A stretch of DNA of 20,175 bases from contig DHPY01000093.1 of NCBI GenBank assembly GCA_002411015.1, positions 1 to 20,175 of the forward strand, written 5' to 3'. The notes under the pieces are model-generated. The model was given only the letters and a program-made list of their open reading frames with translations, made no database searches and was not told the DNA's origin. The DNA comes from Armatimonadetes bacterium UBA5352. Lineage in GTDB: Bacteria > Armatimonadota > Zipacnadia > Zipacnadales > UBA5352. Positions within the stretch are counted from its first letter, which is position 1. Each line of letters begins with the position of its first letter. The position numbers were made by a program, and so were the translations under genes. Shown here in pieces: positions 8,593 to 16,233 of this stretch.

Positions 8593-9141
8593 TCATGTAC
8601 CTTCAGGCTTCTCCGCCCACCCCGCGTCCTCCTCGCCCAATCCGCCGACCTCCGCCTTCAGCCGCGTCATCGCCGCCTTCGCGGGCTCATGATCCGGATG
8701 CAAAGCAAGCTCCATCTCGAACTCCGCCATCGCCTCAGCGGGTCGGCCCTTGCGCCAGTAGGCGATCGCGAGGTTGTAGTGCACGTCGCGGAACTCGGCG
8801 TCCAGGTTCAGCGCCTCGATCAGTAGGTCGATGGCTTCATCAAGGTGATCGAGAGCGCTCTGCGCGGCGGCCTGGTTCAGCAGGATCTTCGGGTTCTTCG
8901 GATCGAGCTTCTGCGCTTCCTCGAACTGCCGCGCGGCAGCGACGAACTCGCCGCTGGTGTAGCAGGCGTGCCCGAGGTTCAGCCGGGCGGCCATGTAGTC
9001 CGGATGATCGCGCACGACCGCCGAGAGGATCCTGATGGCCTCAGCGGTGTCCCCACGCTCGAGTGCGCGCGTCCCCTCGCGGAACTGCTCGCGAGGCGCC
9101 TCCTGCTTCTCTTCCTCAGACTTCGGTCCAAAGGGCCACAT
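8593..9141 (-). CDS. Tetratricopeptide (TPR) repeat protein
   Basis: A protein of 182 residues. The open frame extends to 9213, but the ATG at 9141 (MWPFGPKSEEEK) is preceded by GGGAGGGA at ideal spacing, so I use that start. After a charged N-terminus, residues about 18-165 hold four TPR units with the usual signature: small residues at positions 8 and 20 and Pro near the end of helix B (AVVRDHPDYMAARLNLGHAC, AQKLDPKNPKILLNQAAAQS, ALNLDAEFRDVHYNLAIAYW, ELALHPDHEP). There is no signal peptide or membrane segment, so it is probably a cytoplasmic scaffold. It is divergent from the PilB/GspE gene with 178 bp between them. TPR proteins often accompany type IV pilus genes, but a partner is only inferred. 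Confidence 0.85.
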   Translation of the reverse strand: MWPFGPKSEEEKQEAPREQFREGTRALERGDTAEAIRILSAVVRDHPDYMAARLNLGHACYTSGEFVAAARQFEEAQKLDPKNPKILLNQAAAQSALDHLDEAIDLLIEALNLDAEFRDVHYNLAIAYWRKGRPAEAMAEFEMELALHPDHEPAKAAMTRLKAEVGGLGEEDAGWAEKPEGT

Positions 9142-9319
9142 GGCGTCCCTCCCGCGCATGCGATGGTGGCGGCGGAGGCAGTATAGGTCAACGGTGGCGA
9201 GCAGGGCAACCACAACTGCGCCCGCTCACGCGGAGGAGGCCGCCGCCCGCTGGTGAAATAACCCACCTGCGGGGCCGGTCGCCGTAGCGCGTAGAGCCTC
9301 GAACACAGGAGGGGCACAG

Positions 9320-11113
9320 ATGGCAGTAGATCGCGATGAACAGCTTGCCCGCAGCCTCGTGCAGATGGGGCTGCTCACTCCCGAGCAGCTCGACCAGGCC
9401 GAGCAGCAGGTCGAGCAGACGGGGATCTCGCTCGTGCAGGCGCTTCTGCGGCTGAACTTCGTCACCGCCCAGGACCTCGCACGTGCCTCGGAGCGCGCCG
9501 CCTCGCCGCAGACAGCAGCCACCAATGGCGAGGACCCTCCCGATGTGAACCCTTTCGTACCTGCCCCTCGGCGCGGCCGCTCGGGCACGAAGGCCTCACT
9601 CGACAGTTACGAGGTGGACCCCGAGGCGCTGCGCCAGGTCCCCAAGCCCGTTGCGGAGGAGTACCTCGCGCTGCCCATCCAGGTCAGCGAGGACCGCATC
9701 CTCGTTGCCATGGCCGACCCGGGCAATGTCTTCGCGATAGACGAGATCCGCTCGCGCACCGGTAAGCGCGTGGAGCCGATCGAGGTTGACGAGGTCGAAC
9801 TGCGCAACGCGATCGAGCAGTACTACGCGACGCGTGCCCGCGCGCAGGTCTCGATGGAGGGCGCGACCCGCGACCTCGAGATGAGCATTGGCGGGAGCGA
9901 GTTCGCGGGGGAGATCGACCAGAAGCTCGTGGAGATGCTCGACCAGGCGCCGGTGGTGGCGATCGTCGAGCAGATCCTCGCCGAGGCAGTTCGCATGCGC
10001 GCCTCGGACATCCACATCGAGCCGCGCGCCGACAACGTCCGCGTCCGCTACCGCGTGGACGGCCAGCTCATGACCTTTACGACGCTGCCGAGCGACATGC
10101 AGCGCTACGCGCTCTCGCGCATCAAGATCATGGCCGGCGCCGATATCTCTGAGAACCGGCTGCCGCAGGACGGGCGCTTCGCCACCACCGTGGACGACCG
10201 CCCGATCGATGTGCGCGTCTCCACCCTCCCCACCTACTGGGGCGAGAAGGCCGTGCTCCGCCTGCTCGACAAGTCGCGCGCGCTCGTCTCGCTCAACCAG
10301 CTCGGGATGGGCCAGGAGACGATGCAGGCGTGGGAGAAGCTGCTGCATACCCGCCAGGGCATGGTCCTCGTCACCGGCCCCACGGGCTCGGGCAAGTCCA
10401 CCACGCTCTATGCCTCGCTGCACACCATCAATGACGAGACGAAGAACATCACGACCGTCGAGGACCCGATCGAGTACCAGGTCGCGGGCGTGAACCAGAC
10501 GCAGGTGCATCCGCGCATCCACCTCGACTTCTCCACCGCCCTGCGCCACATCCTGCGCCAGGACCCGGACATCATCCTGATCGGTGAGGTCCGCGACCTG
10601 GAGACCGCCGAGATGGCCTTCCGCGCTTCGATGACCGGCCACCTCGTGCTCACCACCCTGCATACGAACGATGCGCCCTCGGCCGCCGCGCGCCTCGTGG
10701 ACATGGGCGTCGAGCCGTACCTGATCGGCTCCTCGCTGATAGGCGTGATCGCGCAGCGGCTCGTGCGCCGCATCTGCCCGCGCTGCCGGGAGGAGGTCGA
10801 GCCGACGGAGATGGAGCTTGAGCGGCTCGAACTCAAGCCAGAGCAGGCGAGCCGGATGAAGTTCCATCACGGCCGGGGTTGCGCGATGTGCCGCAACACG
10901 GGCTACGCCGGGCGTATCGGCGTCTACGAGCTGATGGTGATGACGCCCGACCTGCGCGACGCGATCTCGGGCGGCGCGAACTCCAACGAGATCCGCCGCG
11001 TGGCGCTGCGCGGTGGAATGCGCAGCCTGAAGTACGATGGCCTCGCGAAGGTCAACGCGGGCATCACCACCGCCTCGGAGGTCATCACGCTGCTCTTCGT
11101 GGGGGAGGAGTAG
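9320..11113 (+). CDS. Type IV pilus/type II secretion assembly ATPase (PilB/GspE family)
   Basis: A protein of 597 residues starting 8 bases after AGGAGG. It powers polymerisation of pilin or pseudopilin at the inner membrane. Residues about 1-65 form an N-terminal MshEN-like helical module (LVQMGLLTPEQLDQA), with a second such module at about 100-175. The ATPase core shows Walker A GPTGSGKST at 353-361, the Asp-box region with SDIHIEP and RYRVDGQL, Walker B DPDIILIGEVRD beginning at 415, and the His-box TGHLVLTTLHTNDA. Two CxxC pairs (486/489 and 521/524) form the zinc-binding tetracysteine site of the PilB/GspE branch, which separates it from the retraction ATPase PilT. No PilC, pilin or secretin gene lies nearby in the window, so the machine it serves is unknown. 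Whether it is pilB or gspE cannot be decided. Confidence 0.95.
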   Translation: MAVDRDEQLARSLVQMGLLTPEQLDQAEQQVEQTGISLVQALLRLNFVTAQDLARASERAASPQTAATNGEDPPDVNPFVPAPRRGRSGTKASLDSYEVDPEALRQVPKPVAEEYLALPIQVSEDRILVAMADPGNVFAIDEIRSRTGKRVEPIEVDEVELRNAIEQYYATRARAQVSMEGATRDLEMSIGGSEFAGEIDQKLVEMLDQAPVVAIVEQILAEAVRMRASDIHIEPRADNVRVRYRVDGQLMTFTTLPSDMQRYALSRIKIMAGADISENRLPQDGRFATTVDDRPIDVRVSTLPTYWGEKAVLRLLDKSRALVSLNQLGMGQETMQAWEKLLHTRQGMVLVTGPTGSGKSTTLYASLHTINDETKNITTVEDPIEYQVAGVNQTQVHPRIHLDFSTALRHILRQDPDIILIGEVRDLETAEMAFRASMTGHLVLTTLHTNDAPSAAARLVDMGVEPYLIGSSLIGVIAQRLVRRICPRCREEVEPTEMELERLELKPEQASRMKFHHGRGCAMCRNTGYAGRIGVYELMVMTPDLRDAISGGANSNEIRRVALRGGMRSLKYDGLAKVNAGITTASEVITLLFVGEE

Positions 11114-11121
11114 CGCTCGCC

Positions 11122-13017
11122 ATGCGCACCATACTCATCCTGATCGCCATCCTGCTCGCAACCGGAGGCACCGCCATGGCCGCCGAGAACCTGATCGCGA
11201 ACCCGTCCTTCGAGAGCGCGGACGCCGTGGACGCCCTCGCCGATGGCTGGGCGGCCCGCGAGGGCACTCCCGTCGAGCGCCGCACCGATGGCGGCCACTC
11301 CGGCGATGCCTACCTGCACTCCAGCGACGATGACCCGGGCAAGGGCCAGTTCGTGGAGTGTGCGCGCATCCCCGCCCGCCCCGGCGGCTCATACACCGCC
11401 TCCGCATGGCTGCGGACGAGCGACGCATGCTCCCCGGGCGTCTACGTGAACTTCTACGATGCGCTGGGCGAGCGCATCGCGAACAAGTTCGAGCGCGCCA
11501 CCGGCCCGACCGGCGGCTGGGTGCGGGTGAGCGTGAGCGAGGTCGCACCGGAGGCCGCGTGGGAGGTTACGCTCGGCATCTACGCGTACAGCGGTGACGT
11601 GGGCGCGTTCGATGCCGACGATGCCGAACTGACCGTCGAGGGCGGCGCTGAGCCGGGTTCCGCCGGTATCCAGCGGGCGCAGCCGGGCGAGCGTGAGGTC
11701 TACGAGATCGGCGATCGGCTGGAGCTGTTCGTGGACGACTTCCTCCTCGACGGCGTGAGCGGCGGCGTCGAGCGCAGGCTGCATCACCCGGAGCCGCGCG
11801 AGGTCGTCCTGCGCCTCGATCAGCCGTGGGAGGGCGACACCTGCGCGTACTTCGTCGTGCTACGCGATGGCGACACAGTGCGGATGTACTACCGCGGCAG
11901 CAGCGAGACCGGCGGACAGGTCTGCTGCCTCGCCGAGAGCAGCGACGGCATTACCTTCGAGCGGCCGAACGTGGGCCTGTTCGAGTTCGGCGGCTCCACC
12001 GAGAACAACATCGTCTGGCAGGGGCAGGCGGCACACAACTTCACGCCCTACCTGGACGTGAAGCCCGGCGTGCCGGCTGACGAGCGCTACAAGGCCATGG
12101 GCTACTCGCACACCGGCAAGGGTCTCGGCGTCTTCGCTTCGCCCGACGGCCTGCGCTGGCGCGAACTGCTCGACCACCCGGCGATCACCGAAGGCGCCTT
12201 CGACTCGCAGAACGTCGCGTTCTACGACCCGCTGCGCGGCCTCTACGTGGACTTCCACCGCAAGGTCCGCGAGGGCGTGCGCGATGTCATGACCTGCACG
12301 AGCGAGGACTTCCGCACCTGGACCGATCCCGTCTTCGTCGAGTATGCCGACACGCGCAAGGAGCACCTCTACACGAACGGAATCATGCCCTATGCGCGCG
12401 CGCCGCATATCTACATCGGGCTGCCCGCGCGTTTCGTGCCGGGCCGGACGAAGTACCCGGAGCACATCGCGCCGGGGATCAGCGACGCGGTCCTGATGGG
12501 CAGCCGCGACGGCCTCAACTTCGAGCGCTGGGAGGAGGCCTTCATCCGCGCTGGCGCGGAGCCGGAGGTCTGGACCGACCGGAACAACTACCCCGCGTGG
12601 GGGATGATCGAGACCGCGCCCGGCGAGCTGTCGGTCTACTGGACCGAGCACTACCGCCACCCGACCATGCGCCTGCGCCGCGGCGCGATCCGCACCGATG
12701 GCTTCGTCTCGCTGCACGCTGGCGGCAACGCGGGTGAGGTGCTCACGCGCCCGCTGATCTTCAGCGGCGACCGGCTTGTCGTCAACTACGCGACTGACGC
12801 CATCGGCTGGCTGCGCTTCGAGCTCTGCGAGCCGGACGGCACCCCGATCGACGGCTTCTCGCTGGCGGACTCCGAGCTGCTCTTCGGCAACGAGATCGAG
12901 CACGAGGTGAGCTGGCGGGGCGGGGGAGACCTCAACACGCTCGCCGGGCGCCCGGTGCGCCTGCGCGTGCGGCTGGAGAACGCTGACCTCTACTCCCTGC
13001 GCTTCGCGGGCGACTGA
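11122..13017 (+). CDS. Secreted five-bladed beta-propeller (GH32/GH43-like) protein with N-terminal carbohydrate-binding-like domain
   Basis: A protein of 631 residues. The frame is open further upstream inside the ATPase gene, but ATG at 11122 gives a clean signal peptide (MRTILILIAILLATGGTAMA) and follows GGAGGAG; only 8 bases separate it from the ATPase stop. Residues about 23-172 resemble a CBM4/9-type jelly roll (NLIANPSFES, then ADGW). Residues about 195-520 form a propeller that opens ELFVDDFLLD, a motif typical of secreted proteins in Planctomycetes-like genomes, with blade repeats such as VRMYYRGSS, CLAESSDGITFERP, GVFASPDGLRWREL and VLMGSRDGLNFERW. A C-terminal beta domain (about 530-631) follows. 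It may act on or bind fructose- or arabinose-type glycans, but the three acidic catalytic residues of GH32/43 are not certain. Co-transcription with the pilus ATPase is unusual. Confidence 0.82.
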   Translation: MRTILILIAILLATGGTAMAAENLIANPSFESADAVDALADGWAAREGTPVERRTDGGHSGDAYLHSSDDDPGKGQFVECARIPARPGGSYTASAWLRTSDACSPGVYVNFYDALGERIANKFERATGPTGGWVRVSVSEVAPEAAWEVTLGIYAYSGDVGAFDADDAELTVEGGAEPGSAGIQRAQPGEREVYEIGDRLELFVDDFLLDGVSGGVERRLHHPEPREVVLRLDQPWEGDTCAYFVVLRDGDTVRMYYRGSSETGGQVCCLAESSDGITFERPNVGLFEFGGSTENNIVWQGQAAHNFTPYLDVKPGVPADERYKAMGYSHTGKGLGVFASPDGLRWRELLDHPAITEGAFDSQNVAFYDPLRGLYVDFHRKVREGVRDVMTCTSEDFRTWTDPVFVEYADTRKEHLYTNGIMPYARAPHIYIGLPARFVPGRTKYPEHIAPGISDAVLMGSRDGLNFERWEEAFIRAGAEPEVWTDRNNYPAWGMIETAPGELSVYWTEHYRHPTMRLRRGAIRTDGFVSLHAGGNAGEVLTRPLIFSGDRLVVNYATDAIGWLRFELCEPDGTPIDGFSLADSELLFGNEIEHEVSWRGGGDLNTLAGRPVRLRVRLENADLYSLRFAGD

Positions 13018-14027
13018 TGGTGGCGGAAGTCACCCGCCATCCGCGGCCGAGGAGGCGGCTGGCGACCGCGATCGTCGCGGTGCTCCTCGCGTCACTTCTG
13101 GCGATCGCGCTTCTCTACGCCCTCCGCATCCCGGGCCTCGATCCCATCACGATCTGGCCATTCACGCTCTGGGCCGGGCTCTTCATGACGCTCGGGATCG
13201 TGCTGGCGCCGCTGCTGGGCCTCAAGCGCGGAGTGCTGGTGATCGGCATGCCGCTGCTGGCGGCGCTCCTCGTCTGCGAGGAGCCTCGGTTCATGCTGAA
13301 ATCGCCCGCTGATGCGGCGCCGGTCCAGGCGGCTGCACAGCGTGGGAAGCTGCTGCGCGTCATCTCGCTGAACTGCGGCGGAGGGAACACCCTTGCAGTG
13401 CAGGAGGCCTTCGCTCTTGATCCCGACGTGATCCTCCTGCAGGAGAGCCCCGGCACCGCGATCCTTTCGGGCATCCTTCCGGAGGGCTGGCGGCAGGTCG
13501 GCGGGGGAGACTGCTGGGTGCTCGTGCGCGGCAAGGTCACGTCAACCGAGCACAGTCGCGACCTCGCGAACCGCATGCACGTGGCGCTGGCGACGCCGTC
13601 GCGGCTCGCGCCGCCGAGGCCGATCGCGATCATCTCAGTACATATCGTGCACCCGTCGCTGCGCCCGGAGATCTGGCGCCCGTCGGTCTGGCGGGAGGCC
13701 GAGGCGATCCGCCAGGCGCGCGCGACAACCATCGAGACGATGCTGCGCGAGGGAGATCGCTACGGCGAGGACCTGCCGGTCATCCTCGGCGGCGACTTCA
13801 ACACCGGCGATCACGACTCGCTCCTGCTGCCGCTCGAGCAGGCGGGCTTCACGGACGCATTCGTTGCCACTGGAAGCGGCTGCCCGAACACCATCGTCTC
13901 GGACTTCCCGCTCGAGCGCATAGACTACGTGTGGGCGAACGAGCGCTTTGCGCCGCTCAGCGCCCGGATCGTCTTCACGCCGCACTCCGACCACCGGATG
14001 GTGGTGGCCGAACTGGCCGTGCGCTGA
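13017..14027 (+). CDS. Membrane-anchored endonuclease/exonuclease/phosphatase (EEP) family protein
   Basis: A protein of 336 residues whose ATG overlaps the previous stop (TGATG), a sign of translational coupling. Residues 1-90 carry three hydrophobic segments (about 15-37, 46-66, 72-88), so the enzyme is anchored in the inner membrane with the catalytic domain from about 110 to 336, probably facing outward. The EEP metal and catalytic motifs are in order: SLNCGG (Asn119), ILLQE (Glu143), SVHIVHPS (His209/212), GGDFNTGDHD (Asp260, Asn262), RIDYVWAN (Asp303) and SDHRMVVAEL (Asp325, His326). The family hydrolyses phosphodiester or phosphomonoester bonds in nucleic acids, phosphoinositides or other esters. 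The layout resembles YafD/YdhP-like membrane EEP proteins of unknown substrate. The gene ends 3 bases before the convergent dehydrogenase gene. Confidence 0.9.
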   Translation: MVAEVTRHPRPRRRLATAIVAVLLASLLAIALLYALRIPGLDPITIWPFTLWAGLFMTLGIVLAPLLGLKRGVLVIGMPLLAALLVCEEPRFMLKSPADAAPVQAAAQRGKLLRVISLNCGGGNTLAVQEAFALDPDVILLQESPGTAILSGILPEGWRQVGGGDCWVLVRGKVTSTEHSRDLANRMHVALATPSRLAPPRPIAIISVHIVHPSLRPEIWRPSVWREAEAIRQARATTIETMLREGDRYGEDLPVILGGDFNTGDHDSLLLPLEQAGFTDAFVATGSGCPNTIVSDFPLERIDYVWANERFAPLSARIVFTPHSDHRMVVAELAVR

Positions 14028-14030
14028 CCG

Positions 14031-14750
14031 CTACGTGTTCGTCGAGTTCAGCACGATCGTCTCGCCGATGACCGCGGAGGCGTCGTCAGAGGCGAGGAAG
14101 ACCGCTACCCGCGCGACCTCCTCCGGCAACGTCAGCCGCCCCAGCGGCAGGCTCGGGCGCTCCAGCGGGTCCCCGACATGCCAGTTGCTCATCTCCGTGG
14201 CGACCGGCCCCGGCCCGATCCCGTTCACCCGCACTCCGTTGCGCGCCCACTTCTGCCCGAGGCCGCGCGTGAGTCCGCGCACGCCCCACTTCGAGACGCC
14301 GTCGATCGAGTTCCCGCCGCGGAAGGCGTAGTCGGAGGCGATGTTGATGACCGCCCCGCCCGTCGGCAGCATCAACTGCCCGGCCTCCTCGGTGATGAAC
14401 CAGACGGCCTTGAGGTTCGTGGCCATCACGTAGTCCCAGTCGGCCTCGGAGCCCGCACGGTTTGGAAGATGATGCACGCCCGCGTTGTTCACGACGATGT
14501 CGAGGCCGTTCAGCGCCCTGCGCGCCTCGTCCAGCCGATCGTGCGCGACCGACACGTCCGCGACGTCCCATGCCATCGCGTGGCAGATGCGGCCGTAAGC
14601 CTCGACGGCCGCGCGCGTCTCCTCGAGCGCCTCCAGGGTGCGTGCCGCGATCGCCACGTCCGCGCCCTCCTCGGCGAAAGCGATGGCTACCGCCTTCCCG
14701 ATGCCCCGGCTGGCTCCCGTGACCACCGCATTGCGTGCGCTCAATCGCAT
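14031..14750 (-). CDS. Short-chain dehydrogenase/reductase (SDR) with Asp in place of catalytic Tyr
   Basis: A protein of 239 residues, normal length for a classical SDR. ATG at 14750 follows a strong AGGAGG. The Rossmann part is intact: TGASRGIG at 11-18 for the dinucleotide, AWDVAD near 60, NNAG at 88-91, and the catalytic-type Asn in MATNLKAVWF. Ser139 sits in NIASDYAF. Where the active site normally reads Tyr-x-x-x-Lys, this protein has Asp150-Gly-Val-Ser-Lys154 (GAC codon), and the Ser-to-Asp spacing is two residues short. The C-terminal GPGPVATEM and FLASDDASAVIGE segments are typical. Family members reduce or oxidise sugars, polyols and acyl carriers with NAD(P). Without the Tyr this copy may be inactive, altered, or affected by a sequence error. 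It is the last gene of the polyferredoxin/epimerase operon, 15 bp after the pseudogene. Confidence 0.9.
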   Translation of the reverse strand: MRLSARNAVVTGASRGIGKAVAIAFAEEGADVAIAARTLEALEETRAAVEAYGRICHAMAWDVADVSVAHDRLDEARRALNGLDIVVNNAGVHHLPNRAGSEADWDYVMATNLKAVWFITEEAGQLMLPTGGAVINIASDYAFRGGNSIDGVSKWGVRGLTRGLGQKWARNGVRVNGIGPGPVATEMSNWHVGDPLERPSLPLGRLTLPEEVARVAVFLASDDASAVIGETIVLNSTNT

Positions 14751-14765
14751 GAGTGCGACCTCCTC

Positions 14766-15094
14766 TCACCCGGGCAGCTCGAAGTTCCGGCGCCGCTCCC
14801 ATCCGAGCATCATGCGCGCGCGGTCGATCGTGTACCACTCGGTAATCGCGGCCGGGTTCAGCGTTCCGTCATCGATGTACGCACCGATGCCGGGGTAGAG
14901 TCGCTCCAGGCAGCCACGCCGGTCACCTGCGCACTCCTGCGCGCACCGCGGCGTCCACCACATTGTGCGTGCCCATCACGTCCGCCTCGATCGGGATCGC
15001 GCTGCTCGAAGTGCGTCAATTCATGCCGCTCGGCCAGCATCGGCGCCAGCCGCTTCCCGACCAGCCCGCTTCCACCGGTCAGCAGAACCTTCAT
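14766..15094 (-). pseudogene. NAD-dependent epimerase/dehydratase remnant with internal deletions and frameshifts
   Basis: Pieces of one extended-SDR epimerase remain in all three reverse frames. From ATG at 15094 one frame reads MKVLLTGGSGLVGKRLAPML, the N-terminal NAD-binding motif, up to about 15000. A second frame (15000 to about 14926) reads IEADVMGTHNVVDAAVRAG, the helix normally about 90 residues into these proteins, then hits TGA. A third frame from about 14910 reads LERLYPGIGAYIDD to FELPG and a stop at 14766, the usual C-terminus (EWYTIDRARMMLGW). Roughly two thirds of a normal 300-residue protein is missing, including the YxxxK catalytic region. The start codon still overlaps the polyferredoxin stop as ATGA, so it was once a working operon member. 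Confidence 0.82.
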
Positions 15095-16233
15095 GTCGCA
15101 TCCTCGCTCTCAGCAGCTTCCTGTGGCTCAGGCCGGTCAGGTGGTGGTGTGACATTCCAGCGGATTGCGCTGACGGGGCAGACCCGGATGCAGGTGCCGC
15201 AGGCGAAGCAGTCCTGCGGGGCCCTGTGGCCGCGCCTGATGCCCCTGATCGACCAGTTCGGGCACTCGCGCTCGCAGCGCAGGCAGTCTATGCAGATCTT
15301 GAGGTTCACGCGCGGCCTGGTGATCGAGATCCTCTCCGCCAGCCATGAGACCAGGCCGAACGGGCAGAAGAACTGGCACCACGGGCGGTACACCCAGATC
15401 CCGGCGATCAGGATGCCTGCGGCCACAACCACCGCCGAGAGGGCGCCGAGGCTGAAGATGCGGAAGGGGTCCACCGGCTCGAGGATGTCGGTGCCATAGA
15501 AGAGGGCGGCCACCGCGATCGCGAGGAACGCGCCCACGCGGATGGTGTTGCTCAGGCCGAAGGGCGGCTTCCACTTCTTCGTCGGGAGGTGCCAGATCGC
15601 GTCCTGGAAAGTGCCGAACTGGCAGCCCCAGCCGCAGAAGATTTTGTTGCCGATGACGCTCATGAGGATGAAGCCGATGAAGGCTATGAGACGCGGCAGG
15701 AAGACCTGGCCGGTCTCTGAGTAGAACATGAAGCCATCCTTGACGGTGCCCGGCGCGTTGGGCTCCACCCCGAGCCACACACCGAAGATCACGACCGCCG
15801 CGACCAGCATCAACACGCGCACGACCGGTCGGATCTTCGTGCGCATGAGCATGATGAGCGCCGCCACAAAGAAGACGCCCCAGAGGATGAACTTCGTGCG
15901 GATCTTCGCCCAGGGCTTGTTCGCCGCCTCGGCAGCGATCGCGTCCGCGGCATCGCCGGGCCCTGTAACGTTCGCACTACGCAGCGCCTGCATCGCGCGC
16001 TGGAGGTCCTGCAGCGTCAGGCCGTTCTGCTGCAGCAGCATCCCTGTGGGCTGCATGAGGTCAGCGCTGTCCGGCAGCCCCATCTCGCTTGCGAGGGCAT
16101 CGGCATCCACGCCTTGAGCCTGCGCCAGCTCCATGAACGGCATCGCCTGCGCCGCGGTCGGGTCCATCTGCGCTGATGCCACCCCGGCGGCTATCAATGC
16201 CATCAGTGTCGCAAGAGCTACGCTGCGTCTCAT
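15091..16233 (-). CDS. Membrane polyferredoxin, NapH/YccM-like 4Fe-4S protein
   Basis: A protein of 380 residues. The frame is open to 16554, but ATG at 16233 has AAGGGAG just upstream and starts a signal-like sequence (MRRSVALATLMALIAAGVAS). Residues about 30-85 form a short helical module (MELAQAQGVDADALASEMGLP, NGLTLQDLQRAM) like those preceding several membrane iron-sulfur proteins. About five membrane segments follow (112-130, 137-155, 179-197, 231-247, 263-281). Paired Cys motifs CGWGC (200/204) and CQFFCPFG (286/290) are typical of the NapH/NosR/YccM group. Two 4Fe-4S ferredoxin sites end the protein: Cys314/317/320/324 and 342/345/348/352. It probably passes electrons between quinone or cytoplasmic donors and a periplasmic reductase. 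No such reductase is in the window. Confidence 0.9.
   Translation of the reverse strand: MRRSVALATLMALIAAGVASAQMDPTAAQAMPFMELAQAQGVDADALASEMGLPDSADLMQPTGMLLQQNGLTLQDLQRAMQALRSANVTGPGDAADAIAAEAANKPWAKIRTKFILWGVFFVAALIMLMRTKIRPVVRVLMLVAAVVIFGVWLGVEPNAPGTVKDGFMFYSETGQVFLPRLIAFIGFILMSVIGNKIFCGWGCQFGTFQDAIWHLPTKKWKPPFGLSNTIRVGAFLAIAVAALFYGTDILEPVDPFRIFSLGALSAVVVAAGILIAGIWVYRPWCQFFCPFGLVSWLAERISITRPRVNLKICIDCLRCERECPNWSIRGIRRGHRAPQDCFACGTCIRVCPVSAIRWNVTPPPDRPEPQEAAESEDAT

Noticed and set aside
6444..9035. An 863-codon plus-strand open frame opposite the GH42-like and TPR genes
   Set aside because: It lacks domain-like sequence, is rich in Arg/Ala/Leu/His as expected for antisense of GC-rich coding DNA, and covers two convincing minus-strand genes with signal peptide, TPR signatures and ribosome binding sites.
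9596..10870. A 424-codon minus-strand open frame inside the PilB/GspE gene
   Set aside because: The plus strand encodes every ATPase motif here; the reverse frame is a GC-driven shadow.
11860..12903. A 347-codon minus-strand open frame inside the propeller gene
   Set aside because: Same reason: no recognisable motifs and composition typical of antisense translation.
14028..14030. A terminator between the convergent EEP and SDR genes
   Set aside because: Only three bases separate the stops and no GC hairpin with a T-run is visible around them.
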